DNA of 64,000 bases from the NCBI GenBank assembly GCA_029237695.1, contig CM055272.1, positions 34,172,791 to 34,236,790 on the forward strand, written 5' to 3'. A program made the translations under genes and the position numbers. Below the pieces are notes generated by a model. It did not search any database, was not told the DNA's origin, and saw only the letters and a program-made list of their open reading frames with translations. Below, piece by piece: positions 11,539 to 21,896 of this stretch (positions within the stretch are counted from its first letter, which is position 1; the number at the start of each line of letters is the position of its first letter). This DNA comes from Conchocele bisecta (taxonomy: Eukaryota; Mollusca; Bivalvia; Lucinida; Thyasiridae).

Positions 11539-12018
11539 TTAAAGGTACATGCCCACTCAGTACACACACAATGTTCTTTATAGTAATTAAATAAATGTAT
11601 AATTGTGTAACTATTCCACCAGTTCTAAATATTACGAATGCCTGATATACAGTTATAATCATTTAGTAATATTTATTTTACTGATAGTGACTCGCGGTGG
11701 TATATCGTGCTATTTTCATATCCAATTTTTTTTAATTATTTATACTAATTAAATACGACAGATTGTAAAGCGTGATGATTGCACATCAGAAAAAAAATAC
11801 AGATAACAATAGTAATGTCCGTTAACATTTTAAGGAACACGGTTATCGCCCCTGATATCAGCGCGGAAATTTACGTCTGATATAAAAAAAATGTATAATA
11901 ATATCAATCAATACATTGGGTAATGGTGAATTAATGTTTATTTTTCCAGAAAATGTCTTAGATGATGTCTCTGATATAAAGAACAATTTGTGCCTTCTGA
12001 GTGGGCATGTACCTTTAA
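11539..12018. mobile_element. C family TTAA MITE, copy 1
   Basis: TTAA at both ends (11539-11542 and 12015-12018) flank inverted termini AGGTACATGCCCACTCAG and CTGAGTGGGCATGTACCT. TTAA duplication points to a piggyBac-like transposase (family knowledge). No coding content. Confidence 0.85.
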
Positions 12019-12210
12019 ACCTTTGAACCCGAAAGCCCGCTATAGCGTTCTCATCAGGATCTGCACTTTTCGAAAGTAATTTTCATATTTCTAAGAACAA
12101 TAAACACACCCTTTTCATAAATGGACTAGTCTGAAAACAATTTTGTGACGGTTGGATTGGTTGCAAAATTAACATATAAAAATCCATTCTCACCGTTCTC
12201 AAACATCGTA
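12019..12210. mobile_element. H family, partial copy 2
   Basis: CCTTTGAACCCGAAAGCCCG, GCTATAGCG, CATAAATGGACTAGTCTGAA, GACGGTTGGATTGGTTGC: the H consensus with its central hairpin lost. Confidence 0.75.
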
Positions 12211-12900
12211 AACAATCGACGTCCGACGACGTCACAGATAAGAAGTGTAGTCTATGTAGATACCAATCACGTCATGTTCTACACCGTACCTGCATATCAA
12301 ATACATTATCTTTGCAGATCTATATCATTCTGCACCGTACCTGCTAGAAACAAAATTGCTACCCCGCTCCATACCTCCCGAGAGGGTAGCAATTTACCCC
12401 CACCTCTTACATGTAACGCATGGAAGAGTGATTTTTGCAATCGGTTATCCGGCGTGTTTGATATGTTAGTGAAAACAAACTGTCAAAGTTGTATCAATAC
12501 ATTATTAATAAAGAACATACACATGCAGAAATTGCTTATTTTACCGTGTCAATGTGTTTATCTGACAATTACATGGACATCTTGTAAATTTGAAAGCTTT
12601 ATTTCGTTATGTTGAATGTTGAACAACAACTAGAGAAAATATCGCTTCCATGGGGAAATGATTTCCCTGTTCTATTATTTTTGGCAATTTACTAGATCTA
12701 CATCAAAGATTCTTTGCTTAAAGGTATACAATATACAGTTTGCTAAATTTTGACCTACATGCAACAGGTTTGGGTATCCACTTCGGTTCTGAATGGGTCA
12801 AATTGTAGCTGAAGTTAACATATCGGAGGCGAATTATTGTAGCTACAATACGTACCTGCATGCCCGATTGAATATCATTGTAGATTTATATTCAGATATT
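12210..12900. other. No gene seen
   Basis: An open frame of 156 codons starts inside the H element at 12145 and runs to 12615, but its product has no recognisable domain or bias. The rest is unremarkable AT-rich DNA. Confidence 0.45.
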
Positions 12901-13140
12901 GTTAACGACCATGTTCCTGGCCATAGCTCTTTGATGTCTCCTTGTATGACACCTTGTATCTTTGTGCAATAGATGTTGTTCAGATAAATGTACAGATTCA
13001 GCTAAGACAAGCACATTCCATACATGTTGCTGTTGCTAGAGAAACGGGGCTTCTGTGATTTAAGACCATGACCCAGTGTTTATAGCTCTTGATAAAATAG
13101 GGTGTACCTGTAGGGTGATGACTAGCTTGTTGAAACTGAG
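12900..13140. repeat. Dispersed repeat, D-related, copy 1
   Basis: Shares TCTTTGATGTCTCCTTGTAT, CAGATTCAGC..AGACAAGCAC and GGGGCTTCTGTGATTT with 17846-18060. The two copies are in the same orientation on either side of the decayed nuclease-like gene. Confidence 0.65.
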
Positions 13141-13220
13141 AAATCGTTAATGAACTATCGACACAATATGTATGAGCAGTAGAAACTGGTCCAAACTACA
13201 ATTAACACAATTTACCATAT

Positions 13221-13402
13221 CTAGCGGAACCTCTATAAACCGGACAACAAGAAAACACATGTGATATTTGATGAGTTTCTTGGTGATTTATCCCAGGTGA
13301 TAATGTCTGTTCGTGATCGCATATCACGCTACTTTAGCTCAGAATGATAAAATGCCTGATTTACAGTGAAACCTCTCTAACCGGACATCCTGGGGACCTA
13401 GT
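13221..13402. mobile_element. I family (pogo/Tigger-like), copy 2
   Basis: Left AACCTCTATAAACCGGACAA, middle TTGATGAGTTTCTTGGTGAT and CTCAGAATGATAAAATGCCT, right CAGTGAAACCTCTCTAACCG. This matches the layout of the copies at 24903 and 28648. Confidence 0.7.
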
Positions 13403-14436
13403 GGGAGGGCCTACGCATCAGATAAAAGTTCCCGTGGGCATGGAATGTTAAAAGTGAACAACTTGTATAAATGTATTCTACCATATCCCATAAACTCAAA
13501 AACTGCTGTTGTCATTTTTTCTGATGACCTTTAGTGACATTGAACAAAGGTCAAAGGTCAACTGTAAGTTTGGGCATAAGAATGCCATATTATGTCATTA
13601 TACCAAGGCAGACATGTGGTTGTACAATGTTTAAATGCAGATTATTGTAGTAATATCTCAAAATGGCGGCCGAAAAGAGTGTTTTCCATATTTCCTGCCT
13701 CTAATAATTTTTTTTTAAATAAAACTTCGACCTGTCACGTGTTCCTCAGATGGAATCAACTATTTCAAATGCATTAAATTCAATATAAATCGCGCTGGGT
13801 GACATACGCCATGTTATTAGCCATAACGTATTTAACAACGCTGTGATTGTTTTCGTTCCGAAACAGTTACAACTTGTGTAATAAGCGAGCGAAAGTTGTG
13901 CAATCGTACAAATTGTTACTTTCTTGCATTACGCTTTGCAATAAACTTGTTCTGTGATTGTTTTACTCTTTAACATAGTGTTATCGAGTATGGTCAATTA
14001 GTGAGTCCAGCTGTCACCAAAAAGGCAAGACTGGATACAGATTTCAACCTGTGAATAAAATGTCAACAAGCAGATAGCAGACCACTTGTAACAAACCCAT
14101 CATTTGAAGCTTACTCAAGGTTTCTTTCATTTATTCATCAGCTTGGTGAGTACGGATATGGACACTTTCCGGATATCAGCCGAAGGCTCATTAACCTCAC
14201 TGCAACAGAATTGAAGGCAAAACATACTTCATGGCACCGCACATGTTACAGAGAGACATGCCACATGCGTTATCTTGACCGTGCTAAGACCCGTTTTGAA
14301 ACGGCCTGTGGCATGGAGAAAGTCAGAAACTTCGGAAAGCTCGCGGTCGCCCATCTACAGTCAACGACGTGTGTGTCCAAGATTCGTCTGACTTTGGTAC
14401 TAGTAGTACTCATTTTACACGATAATTGACAGTTCC

Positions 14437-15231
14437 ATGCCAGAAACCTTTGTTGTTTTCTGTCAGGGGGATATTCCTGACAAGGGTGTTCCCGAGGTAA
14501 CGACTTTCAACGCAGGTGAGCAGTTGTGTGAAGCTGTTTATAAAAGTAATGATGCCAAATGGAAAGTTCAGCTCAATACGGCCATCTCCGCTGCAGATGC
14601 TTGTGCCATTGATGTCAAGTATCATTTGACATGCTGGGTACAAGATGTGCAACGTGCTGCGGACAAAGCAGACCAGGAAACTCAGGCATGTGACACGAAA
14701 GAAAAAAACGTTGGTATTATTGCTTCCGATGTTGAGTTTATCAGCCTCGTCAGAGGTCTCCTCAGCAATGGAACTGTCATCAGTATGGGCGATCTACGAA
14801 CAACGTACAATTGCATTCTCCACACGAATGGCATTCGCAAGTTACAGCGTGAGCGTGATCGACATATGAAGGAAAAATTGATCTCTCATATAGACGGTAT
14901 TCAGTGCATGAGACCAAAACGCCGCAACGAGCCCGAACGAGTGTTTTCCACAGCTGTCCGCGACGCTGCTATGGAAGATTTCACAGCACAAAACAAAGAG
15001 TCTAATGTGCGCATTTTGTTTGAGAGTGCCTCACTATTGAGGAAAGCTATAGCCGATCAGACCAAACACCCATGGGTGTTTGATGGGTCAGTGTCCACCA
15101 GTGATGCAGAACAGCATGTTCCAAATGTTCTGTATTCATGCATTAGATGGATAGTACAGAGACAGAATGTACGTTCAGCTACAGTACATAAAGATGTGCT
15201 AGCAGTCAGCCAAAATATCATGTACATGTAG
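14437..15231 (+). pseudogene. Longest open fragment of the decayed nuclease-like gene
   Basis: A 264-codon open piece of the locus described at 13985-17065. It begins in the middle of the ancestral protein, where FVVFCQ looks like half of a zinc-binding pair, and carries the KYHLTCW motif. It stops at a TAG, after which KSQRQVTYKPKHADTPFRHR continues in the same frame, so the stop is a lesion rather than the natural end. It may be mistaken for an intact 264-aa protein. Confidence 0.7.
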
Positions 15232-16576
15232 AAGTCACAGCGACAAGTCACTTACAAGCCGAAGCATGCAGACACACCATTCCGACATCGCTTAGAATGA
15301 CCCCATTTACTTGGTGTCGGTATCGCGGTACACCAAGCAACAAGCAGCAAAAAGCTTGTTATCTGTTACATGGCTTTGGTGTCTGTGTTGAATACAATCG
15401 GATAATAAGGTTGGAAACACAGTTAGCGAGCTCCGTTATAAGAGGCTACCAAGACACAAGGAGCCTAATTGCCATCAGCAAAGCGCAAAGGAACATTTAT
15501 CTTCTTTGCCGTGGACAACAGTGACTTTAATGAAGACATGCCTGATGGGAAAAGAACACTTCATGCAACTGCACGGCACTTTATCAACGCCGAAGTGGTG
15601 ACACAGATCATGGTAATACAAGCCAACTCCGGTTGCATGGTAAGGCCAGAGACCGTTCCTTGAAGTGTGTCAGTTCTCCACCCTTTGTCTCTTGTTGCAC
15701 CAAACACACAGTCAATCCAGTCCCCCAAATTTGTTGGTTTTACAGCTGGGTCAAGCAAACATGTCATTGAACCATTTCAAATACAGGATACAGCTTGGTT
15801 TTTGTCCCATACTATTATGCGCACAAACGAAGTTGACGACAGCCAACCGGTGGACACCTTGATAGGTGTTACAGGTGGCCTTCAACTAACTAAGATACCA
15901 CAGGCAGAAATCATTGATGATTATGTGCGCTCAGACGAAAAGACGTCAAAAGAGTCCGGTCAAGACGATCACAAAACACAACATTCCTACATGGACTGCT
16001 TACACCTCGCTCCTGTCAGAAGAGAAAGCCCTGACAGAAGTTGCTGCCTTGCCGCTACTAGCAGCACCGGCCCATGAATGTCAAACACTGATAACAGTGT
16101 TAAAACAGGCGCAAGACATAAACTGTGTACTTACCACGAAAGGCACTCAGTCATTTCGAAAGAAATGAAGATATTCGTTGTTACATCGAGACAGGATGTG
16201 TTCTCAAACCGACTGGACATTAGTCATCTTCGCAGCTGCCAAGAAGAGGCAGACACAAGAGTCATACTGCACAGTCTGGGATGCAGTAAACAGGGGTGCC
16301 ACGGAACTATACATACAGTCACCTGACACAGGTGTATTTGTAATTGCAATTCGGCGGTACCCCCAGCTCTGCAGACGAACTTACTTCATCACTGGCGTTA
16401 GAAGTAACAGGCGGTAAATTCCACTACAGCCGATAGTAGAAGAACTGGGTGATGCAACGGCTGCTGCATTACCAGGCTTCCATGCGTTCACAGGTAGCGA
16501 CAACTGTGGAAGATTTGCAGGAAAAGGTAAATTCAGTTGTTGGCAAGCATTAAATAAAAGTTCCGCAGAGAGAGAT

Positions 16577-17065
16577 TTGACGCACATAACAGAGGAAGGC
16601 ATCGAGGCACTTGTATGCCAGCTGTGTGAGTCTGGAACCAACATGAATACTGTTGGTGATCTGAGATGGAAACTCTTTACAAAGAGGCAGTTAGAAGGTC
16701 AAAAGTTGCCGCCAACACGAGGTGCCTTGAAACAAGCAATTGCTCGAGCACATTACCAGGATATGGTGTGGTATCAGGACACGGTACCAGAGCCACAGAT
16801 TCCACCTGCTACATATTATGGATGGAAAGAAGAGGGTGGTGTATTCATACCCATTCCAACATTAGAGTCTCCTGCTCCCTCTTCGCTGACACAGCTGATG
16901 TGGGTGTAAAAAAACAGATGCCAGTCACACTGCTCATGCAGATCACAAAACATGAATTACTCAGATATGTGCCTATGTGGAGCGGATGACGAGCTCTGCA
17001 GCAATGTGAGCAGTTGTGTTCTCGGGATCAGCGATGATGAAGAAGACGGTGATTCTTTAGTTTAA
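16577..17065 (+). pseudogene. C-terminal part of the decayed nuclease-like gene
   Basis: Open from the helical segment after HAFTGSD through GWKEEGGVFIPIP to a TAA at 16907-16909. Beyond it, in the same frame, a Cys-rich stretch (CQSHCSCRSQ, DMCLCG) and an acidic end DDEEDGDSLV run to a TAA at 17063-17065. Proteins of this family usually end in such a Cys-rich module, so the inner TAA is read as a disabling stop. Confidence 0.65.
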
Positions 17066-17845
17066 AAACAGAAGTGACCACAAAACATATCTGATTCTAG
17101 TAACTTGAACATACAAAAAAAATATATCTGTGTAGAAAGAACGTGACTTTGACGGGAATCGGTTGACGGTGGATTTGTCACAGCATGATAGAGGACTATC
17201 AGAGTAGCACATGTCAAATATCAAAACGTTCCGTGAGAGGAAACAGAAGTGATAAAAAAAATACCATCACATTAACGCCGAACTGCGGACGTCGGACGGA
17301 CAAACCGGCGACTATATGCTCCCCCATTTTTTTCTCCGAGCATAAAATAAATAGTCACAAGAAGAAAGACATGTACTAGGCATATATTTTAATCGTTGGT
17401 ATAGGAGTAGGTTTATGTAAATATATATTCGGAATGTTAAGAACATCATTTTTGTGAAGTTAGACCTATTTGCTTTTTTGTTATTTATTTTTTAAGATTT
17501 TTTTTATTTTATATTCATACATAGTAACCGATGGACACATATGTAAATACCAGAATATACCAGAACAACATTTCTAAGTCATAATATATCGCAATATGTG
17601 TTCATAACGGCAATATCTTACTTATATTTACTCCATAGGGAAATAATTTCACGTAAAATCTGCATTTTTTATGCAATTTTCGGGTATGTTGTAAAAAATG
17701 TCACAAATGTGACTAAAAGTGGTCAGAATAAATGACAACAGCACTTTTTCGTAAGTTAATACACCAAAGAAGGCAGTGCAATAGTTATTTCACTTTTAAC
17801 ATTCCATGCCCAAGGGAAAACATTGGCGCCCCTACTTATGTATTG
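17066..17845. other. No gene seen
   Basis: AT-rich flank after the decayed gene, with T-rich and A-rich runs. No terminal repeat was recognised. Confidence 0.5.
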
Positions 17846-18060
17846 TTTAACGACAACGTTGCTGGTCATATCTCTTTGATGTCTCCTTGTATGACATCTT
17901 GTACCTGTGTGCAACGGTTGTTCAGGGATAGATGTGCAGATTCAGCGAAAACAAGCACATTTCATAATACACGTGAGAAATGGGGCTTCTGTGATTTGAG
18001 ACCACCATGTAGACCCTGATCAAATAACTTACGCCTGTAGATTGATGACGAGCTATATTG
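17846..18060. repeat. Dispersed repeat, D-related, copy 2
   Basis: Direct-orientation counterpart of 12900-13140. It is cut at its right end by a C element inserted at TTAA (18065). Confidence 0.65.
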
Positions 18061-18064
18061 ATTG

Positions 18065-18345
18065 TTAAAGGTACGTGCCCACACAGTAGGCACACCGTGT
18101 TCTTGATATAAATTAAATAAGTGTATAATAGTGTCACTATTCCACCAGTTCTAAATATTACGAGTGCCCGCTATAAAGATATAATCATTTAGTAATATTT
18201 ATTTTACTGATAGTGACGCGCGTTGGTATCAGGCTATTTTCATATGCAAATGAGGCAGGATATTTTTTAATTATTTATACTAATTACATGCGTCACCTGA
18301 AAAAATAATATTTTTGAAAGATTATAAAGTAAGATCACATATACA
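18065..18345. mobile_element. C family TTAA MITE, copy 2 (3' truncated)
   Basis: TTAA then AGGTACGTGCCCACACAG, TTCCACCAGTTCTAAATATT and TATTTTACTGATAGTGACGC. The right half is gone and B-family sequence follows at once. Confidence 0.8.
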
Positions 18346-18354
18346 GACAAAATC

Positions 18355-18416
18355 TTCAGACGATCCTAAAGTTGCACTTACGAACATTTTAGTCGTACGA
18401 AGTTTAGTGAAACGGC
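18355..18416. mobile_element. B family half copy
   Basis: CAGACGATCCTAAAGTTGCA, TTACGAACATTTTAGTCG and AAGTTTAGTGAAACGG: the right half of B only. Confidence 0.7.
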
Positions 18417-18473
18417 AACCAGAATCTTAGAAAAGCAGGCTTTTTTCAATTCTGACCAGTGTATATCCTGATT

Positions 18474-19142
18474 TTATCCCGTCAACACAGTGCGTATGTG
18501 CCGTGAAACATTGTTGATATCCTGTCAATACGACCTAATCACTGTGTATGAATATGTGCGGTTATCATTGCATTTTAAAGCTGTTTGTAATTTTGACGTG
18601 ATAAATTGAATAGTAGATTAGTGCCGTGAATGGGAAAACATATCTGGCGCGGCACGGAAACGGGATGTGCTCGGCAGAGCCTGGCCCATCCCGTTTCCTA
18701 AGCCTTGCCATACATTTTCCCAATTCACGGCACTGTAGAACCGCCTATTGTTCATCAACGCTTAGTGTTCACGTGTGAAAAGAAGCCTGCAGTGCAGGCT
18801 TCTTTTCACACGTGAACACAAAGCGTTGATGTCAACCCCTAGTGTTAACCAGTTTAAAAAGTCTATGAACTTTTCTAAGTTCTTCTGAAACCAACGGTAC
18901 TGGTAATAAAAGGTAAATACATGAGCCTGCATTGTCGGCTGCTTTTCACACGTGGACACTAAGCGTTGATATCATCCCCTAGTGTTCACCAGTTTAAAAG
19001 TCGGAGACCAACGGTACTGGCAATAAAACGTCAATATATGACGCAGTTATCTGAGACTGCATTGCCGGCTTCTTTTCATACGTGAACACAAAGCGTTGAT
19101 GAACAATAGGCGGTTCTACACGGCACTAACCTACTATTCTTT
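18474..19142. mobile_element. F family copy 2, split by an N element
   Basis: TATCCCGTCAACACAG at the left, GGCACGGAAACGGGATGTGC in the middle, and CGGCACTAACCTACTATTCT at the right after the N insertion (18734-19120). CGGCAC is present on both sides of the insert. Confidence 0.8.
18734..19120. mobile_element. N family element, copy 1 (inside F)
   Basis: 387 bp with inverted ends TGTAGAACCGCCTATTGTTC / GAACAATAGGCGGTTCTACA. Duplicated target CGGCAC at 18728-18733 and 19121-19126; if the ends are read as GTAGAAC the duplication is 8 bp, ACGGCACT. The inside repeats CTTCTTTTCACACGTGAACA-like hairpins. Class not recognised. Confidence 0.8.
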
Positions 19143-19171
19143 ATATCATACACACTGTAGCAGCCTGATAA

Positions 19172-19401
19172 AGAAACGCCGTGTGATTTTGTACCTTCGG
19201 ACATCTGTGTAATTTTATTAAATACGTTTACAAAATTTACAATATTTTTCACAAATAAAGTCAAAAGTTGACAAAAGTTTCAGATTACATGCGGAATATA
19301 TTCTGAAAATTTTGTCAACTTTTGACGCCATTTACGGAAAATATTGTAAATTTACGAAACGTATTTCATGAAATTACGCTGTAAGTCCGAAGGTACAAAA
19401 C
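19172..19401. mobile_element. E family MITE, copy 2
   Basis: GTGATTTTGTACCTTCGGAC to GTCCGAAGGTACAAAA, with the inner arms AAAAGTTGACAAAAG / CAACTTTTGACGCCA around TACATGCGGAATATA. Confidence 0.85.
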
Positions 19402-19469
19402 TAAAATTCAAACCTCAATTATCAACCCAAATTGTGCGCTGTGGGGTTGATGTATGTTTCTCGATGTTT

Positions 19470-19550
19470 CAAAAAGTGTAGACCCTGACTAGACTGCGCA
19501 GATTCGCAGGCTGGTCAGGGTCTACACGGGTCGCAAATGCAATAACCCCG
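19470..19550. repeat. D-related hairpin
   Basis: AGTGTAGACCCTGACTAGAC and GGTCAGGGTCTACACGGGTC around GCGCAGATTCGCAG. Confidence 0.7.
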
Positions 19551-19812
19551 GTTTTGTCAGATCGTGGTCCGTTTTACTACAAGTGCTAGAAGATCGGACA
19601 TGGTCCATTAATGTCAAGTTCAAATATTTTTATGAGGAAGTATGTCAATTGGTTGAGCTAGGAATACAAATACTATCATTGACATAGTTTCCGATTGAGC
19701 TGCAAAAATTTTTACAACAGGAAATAACTGCTAATAGTGTTCTGTAAACAAATTTACACGTCGTATCTTATGGTTACTTTAATTTATATCATCAATTGTA
19801 ACTGTAGCATCA

Positions 19813-20237
19813 ACAAGGTGCATGATCACGTGGTTACAACAGCAACAACAGCAACAACAATGGCTGAAAGTGTTGAAAGCGCGCCCACTCCAAAGTAAGT
19901 ATTATTTTCCTTAATAGACAACGGATGCACAGCAAACGCGTCTTCATGAGCTGCATTTGGTGGTCCCTGGAGTTCGGCGTGTACGTATATCGTTTTTGCG
20001 AAGAATCGATTTCCGTGTCTGTAGACACGGAAATCGATTCTTCGCAAAAACGACAGAAGTTTGGTTCAAAGTACCCAGGCCACCACATGCAGTTTAACCA
20101 GACGCGTTTGATGCGCCACATTTCATCAAAATGAGTTACATAATAAGGACAAAATAAAAGAATACGTACTATGAATCGGATGGCTTCTGGAAGTTTCAGT
20201 ACTTGGTGTTGTTGTAACCACGGGATCATACACCTTG
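19813..20237. mobile_element. J family palindrome, copy 2
   Basis: AAGGTGCATGATCACGTGGT with repeated CAACAA at the left, GTTGTTGTAACCACGGGATC at the right, and centre TTCCGTGTCTGTAGACACGG. The sequence just right of it (to about 20300) is repeated at 21640-21722. Confidence 0.85.
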
Positions 20238-20300
20238 ATCAACACACAGGTATACTCACAGTTTGAGACAGTTGGGATATTAGATGCATGGTTGATTCTC
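20238..20300. repeat. J-flank repeat, copy 1
   Basis: CAGGTATACTCACAGTTTGA and GACAGTTGGGATATTAGATG recur almost identically at 21670-21722, where the J element body is missing. Confidence 0.75.
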
Positions 20301-20399
20301 AATAACATGCACATACTACAATATTACATTAGTAAAACAATAAAACATGTACATACTTATTCCGAATAAGAACGTTTCCAAAACGGGTTTATTGGAACA

Positions 20400-20460
20400 T
20401 TTGACTAGCCATGACACAACAGGCTCTATAATAGAGCCTGTTGTGTCATGGCTGGTCAAA
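20400..20460. repeat. Near-perfect hairpin, 29-bp arms
   Basis: AGCCATGACACAACAGGCTC then TATAATA then the complement, with one mismatch. Confidence 0.85.
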
Positions 20461-20942
20461 TATTGAGTAGTTCCTGTAGATACAGATCTTACAAATTCAA
20501 CTACTGTTTATTACATCCCAGTAAAGTAGATTGCATGTAACATCGTTACATGCAATGTAATAATAATAATAAATAAATAAGGAACGGTATATGCTTTGAG
20601 AAAACCGCGGATGGATGCTCGACGTGATTTGTGGCTACACTGGTCGCAATCCCATTAATGCTCCTTTTAGCATAAAATTGGCTTTCGCATGGGCGTTCAC
20701 AGTGTAATAACACAGTTTATGATATACCTACCCACGAAATACATAGTTATACGATGTAAATACAAGTCATATGTTCTCATCGATGAAATAAACAACTTCC
20801 GGTGAAAATACGACTACTCCCGCTATCTATTTTCATAACGCGCATCAGCAGTAAAACAGCGAAAATAGGCTGCAAATACACATTCATTACCGTATACAGT
20901 CTAAAAAAACTTCTAATTTCCATGGAGCGGTATATAATAAAT

Positions 20943-21102
20943 AGAATATTCATATTTTTGCAACGAATATGACATATATGTTCATCTCGTGGTGTGAAAT
21001 GTCCATATGTCACTCGTGCCTAACGGCACTCGTGAAATATGGACATTTCACACCACTCGATGAACATATATGTCATATTCGTTGCAAAAATATGAATATC
21101 CT
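20943..21102. repeat. Foldback of about 160 bp
   Basis: Arms TTCATATTTTTGCAACGAAT, ATGACATATATGTTCATC and GTGGTGTGAAATGTCCATAT pair with the right half around CCTAACGGCACTCG. Single copy. Confidence 0.8.
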
Positions 21103-21157
21103 CTATGTATTAAAGGTCATACTACACTAGTGTACTAAATATGCAAATGAGACAGTT

Positions 21158-21236
21158 ACAGAAAACGGACGAGGTGATCAGAACAGCTGAAAGGTATACC
21201 TTTCAGCTGTTCTGATCACCTCGTTCCGTTTTCTGT
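21158..21236. repeat. Hairpin, 39-bp arms
   Basis: ACAGAAAACGGACGAGGTGA and TCAGAACAGCTGAAAGG meet their complement at GTATAC. Partial relatives (GTTAGGTGATCAGAGCAGC) occur at about 11519 and 28473. Confidence 0.8.
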
Positions 21237-21345
21237 GTATGATGGTGTGCTTATGAAATACATATACTCCAACATGTGTGATGATTTAATGTGGTGTTTA
21301 TTAATCGAGGTTTCCGATGTAGTCTTTAAGAATATGCTAGGGCAC

Positions 21346-21887
21346 TGTAGAACCCCCTACTGTTCACCTTCCCCTAGTAACCCCCTGTTCTAATGCACTC
21401 TATAAATATCACGCAATCTGATTGGCTGATGGTCATACATTACAGGTATATCATTGTTGATGAACGGTCGCACATTATTTCAATAAGTATTCAATATTAA
21501 AGTTTGCAAAACAGTAAAGGAGTGCATTAGAAATAGGTTAACCGCATTGTAATTTTGACATTTGCGGCGTATATCAGAGAAAATGAAAACATGTTTATAA
21601 TTAATGGCTCCGCTAGCGCGTCGCCATTAATTGTTGTTGTAACCACGGGATCATACACCTTGATAAACATACAGGTATACTCACAGTTTGAGACAGTTGG
21701 GATATTAGATGTATGGTTGATTTACTTATTTTCCGACCTATCATTTTCTGATATACGCCGAAAATTTCAAAATTACAATACAGTTAACCCTATATTGTTC
21801 ACCCTCCCCTAATATCCCCATTGTGTTTACCCTCCCATAGTGTAACCCCGGTTACTCTAGGGGAGGGGGAGGAGTATGTGGTCTACA
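21346..21887. mobile_element. N family element, copy 2
   Basis: Ends TGTAGAACCCCCTACTGTTC and the inverted GTGGTCTACA, flanked by GGGCAC on both sides (21340-21345 and 21888-21893). Carries the J-flank repeat (21640-21722) and CTCCCCTA-rich ends. Longer than copy 1 (542 bp). Confidence 0.65.
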
Positions 21888-21896
21888 GGGCACAGC

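Larger units (their letters stand above)
13985..17065 (+). pseudogene. Decayed member of an invertebrate multicopy nuclease-like family
   Basis: Pieces of one long protein follow each other in three frames. N-terminal: residues FLSFIHQLGEYGYG, then SWHRTCYRE and RAKTRFE (frame of 14052-14429). Next, 14437-15231: ETFVVFCQG, DVKYHLTCW and DVLAVSQNIMYM. Then KPKHADTPFRHR, FFAVDNSDFNEDMPDGK, LLAAPAHE and TVLKQAQDIN. The C-terminal core is EEADTRVILH, SPDT.., LPGFHAFTGSDNCG and FAGKGK, followed by a Cys-rich end CQSHCSC..CLCG. These blocks occur in this order in large uncharacterised proteins found in many copies in molluscs, cnidarians and fish (family knowledge). The acidic blocks follow the order seen in FEN1/XPG-type PIN nucleases (inference). 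Lesions: TGA at 14052-14054; frame change between about 14290 and 14437; TAG at 15229-15231 with conserved residues continuing in frame; further frame changes at about 15300-15470, 15660-16080 and 16310-16450; TAA at 16907-16909 before the Cys-rich tail. The expected Asp in SPDTDV is Gly at about 16330. No terminal repeats were found that would make it a transposon. Confidence 0.75.

Noticed and set aside
12145..12615. 156-codon open frame
   Set aside because: Starts inside an H element, no recognisable domain, no compositional shift.
19826..20229. Open frame of 131 codons on the minus strand
   Set aside because: It lies in the J palindrome and similar frames occur on both strands; no domain.
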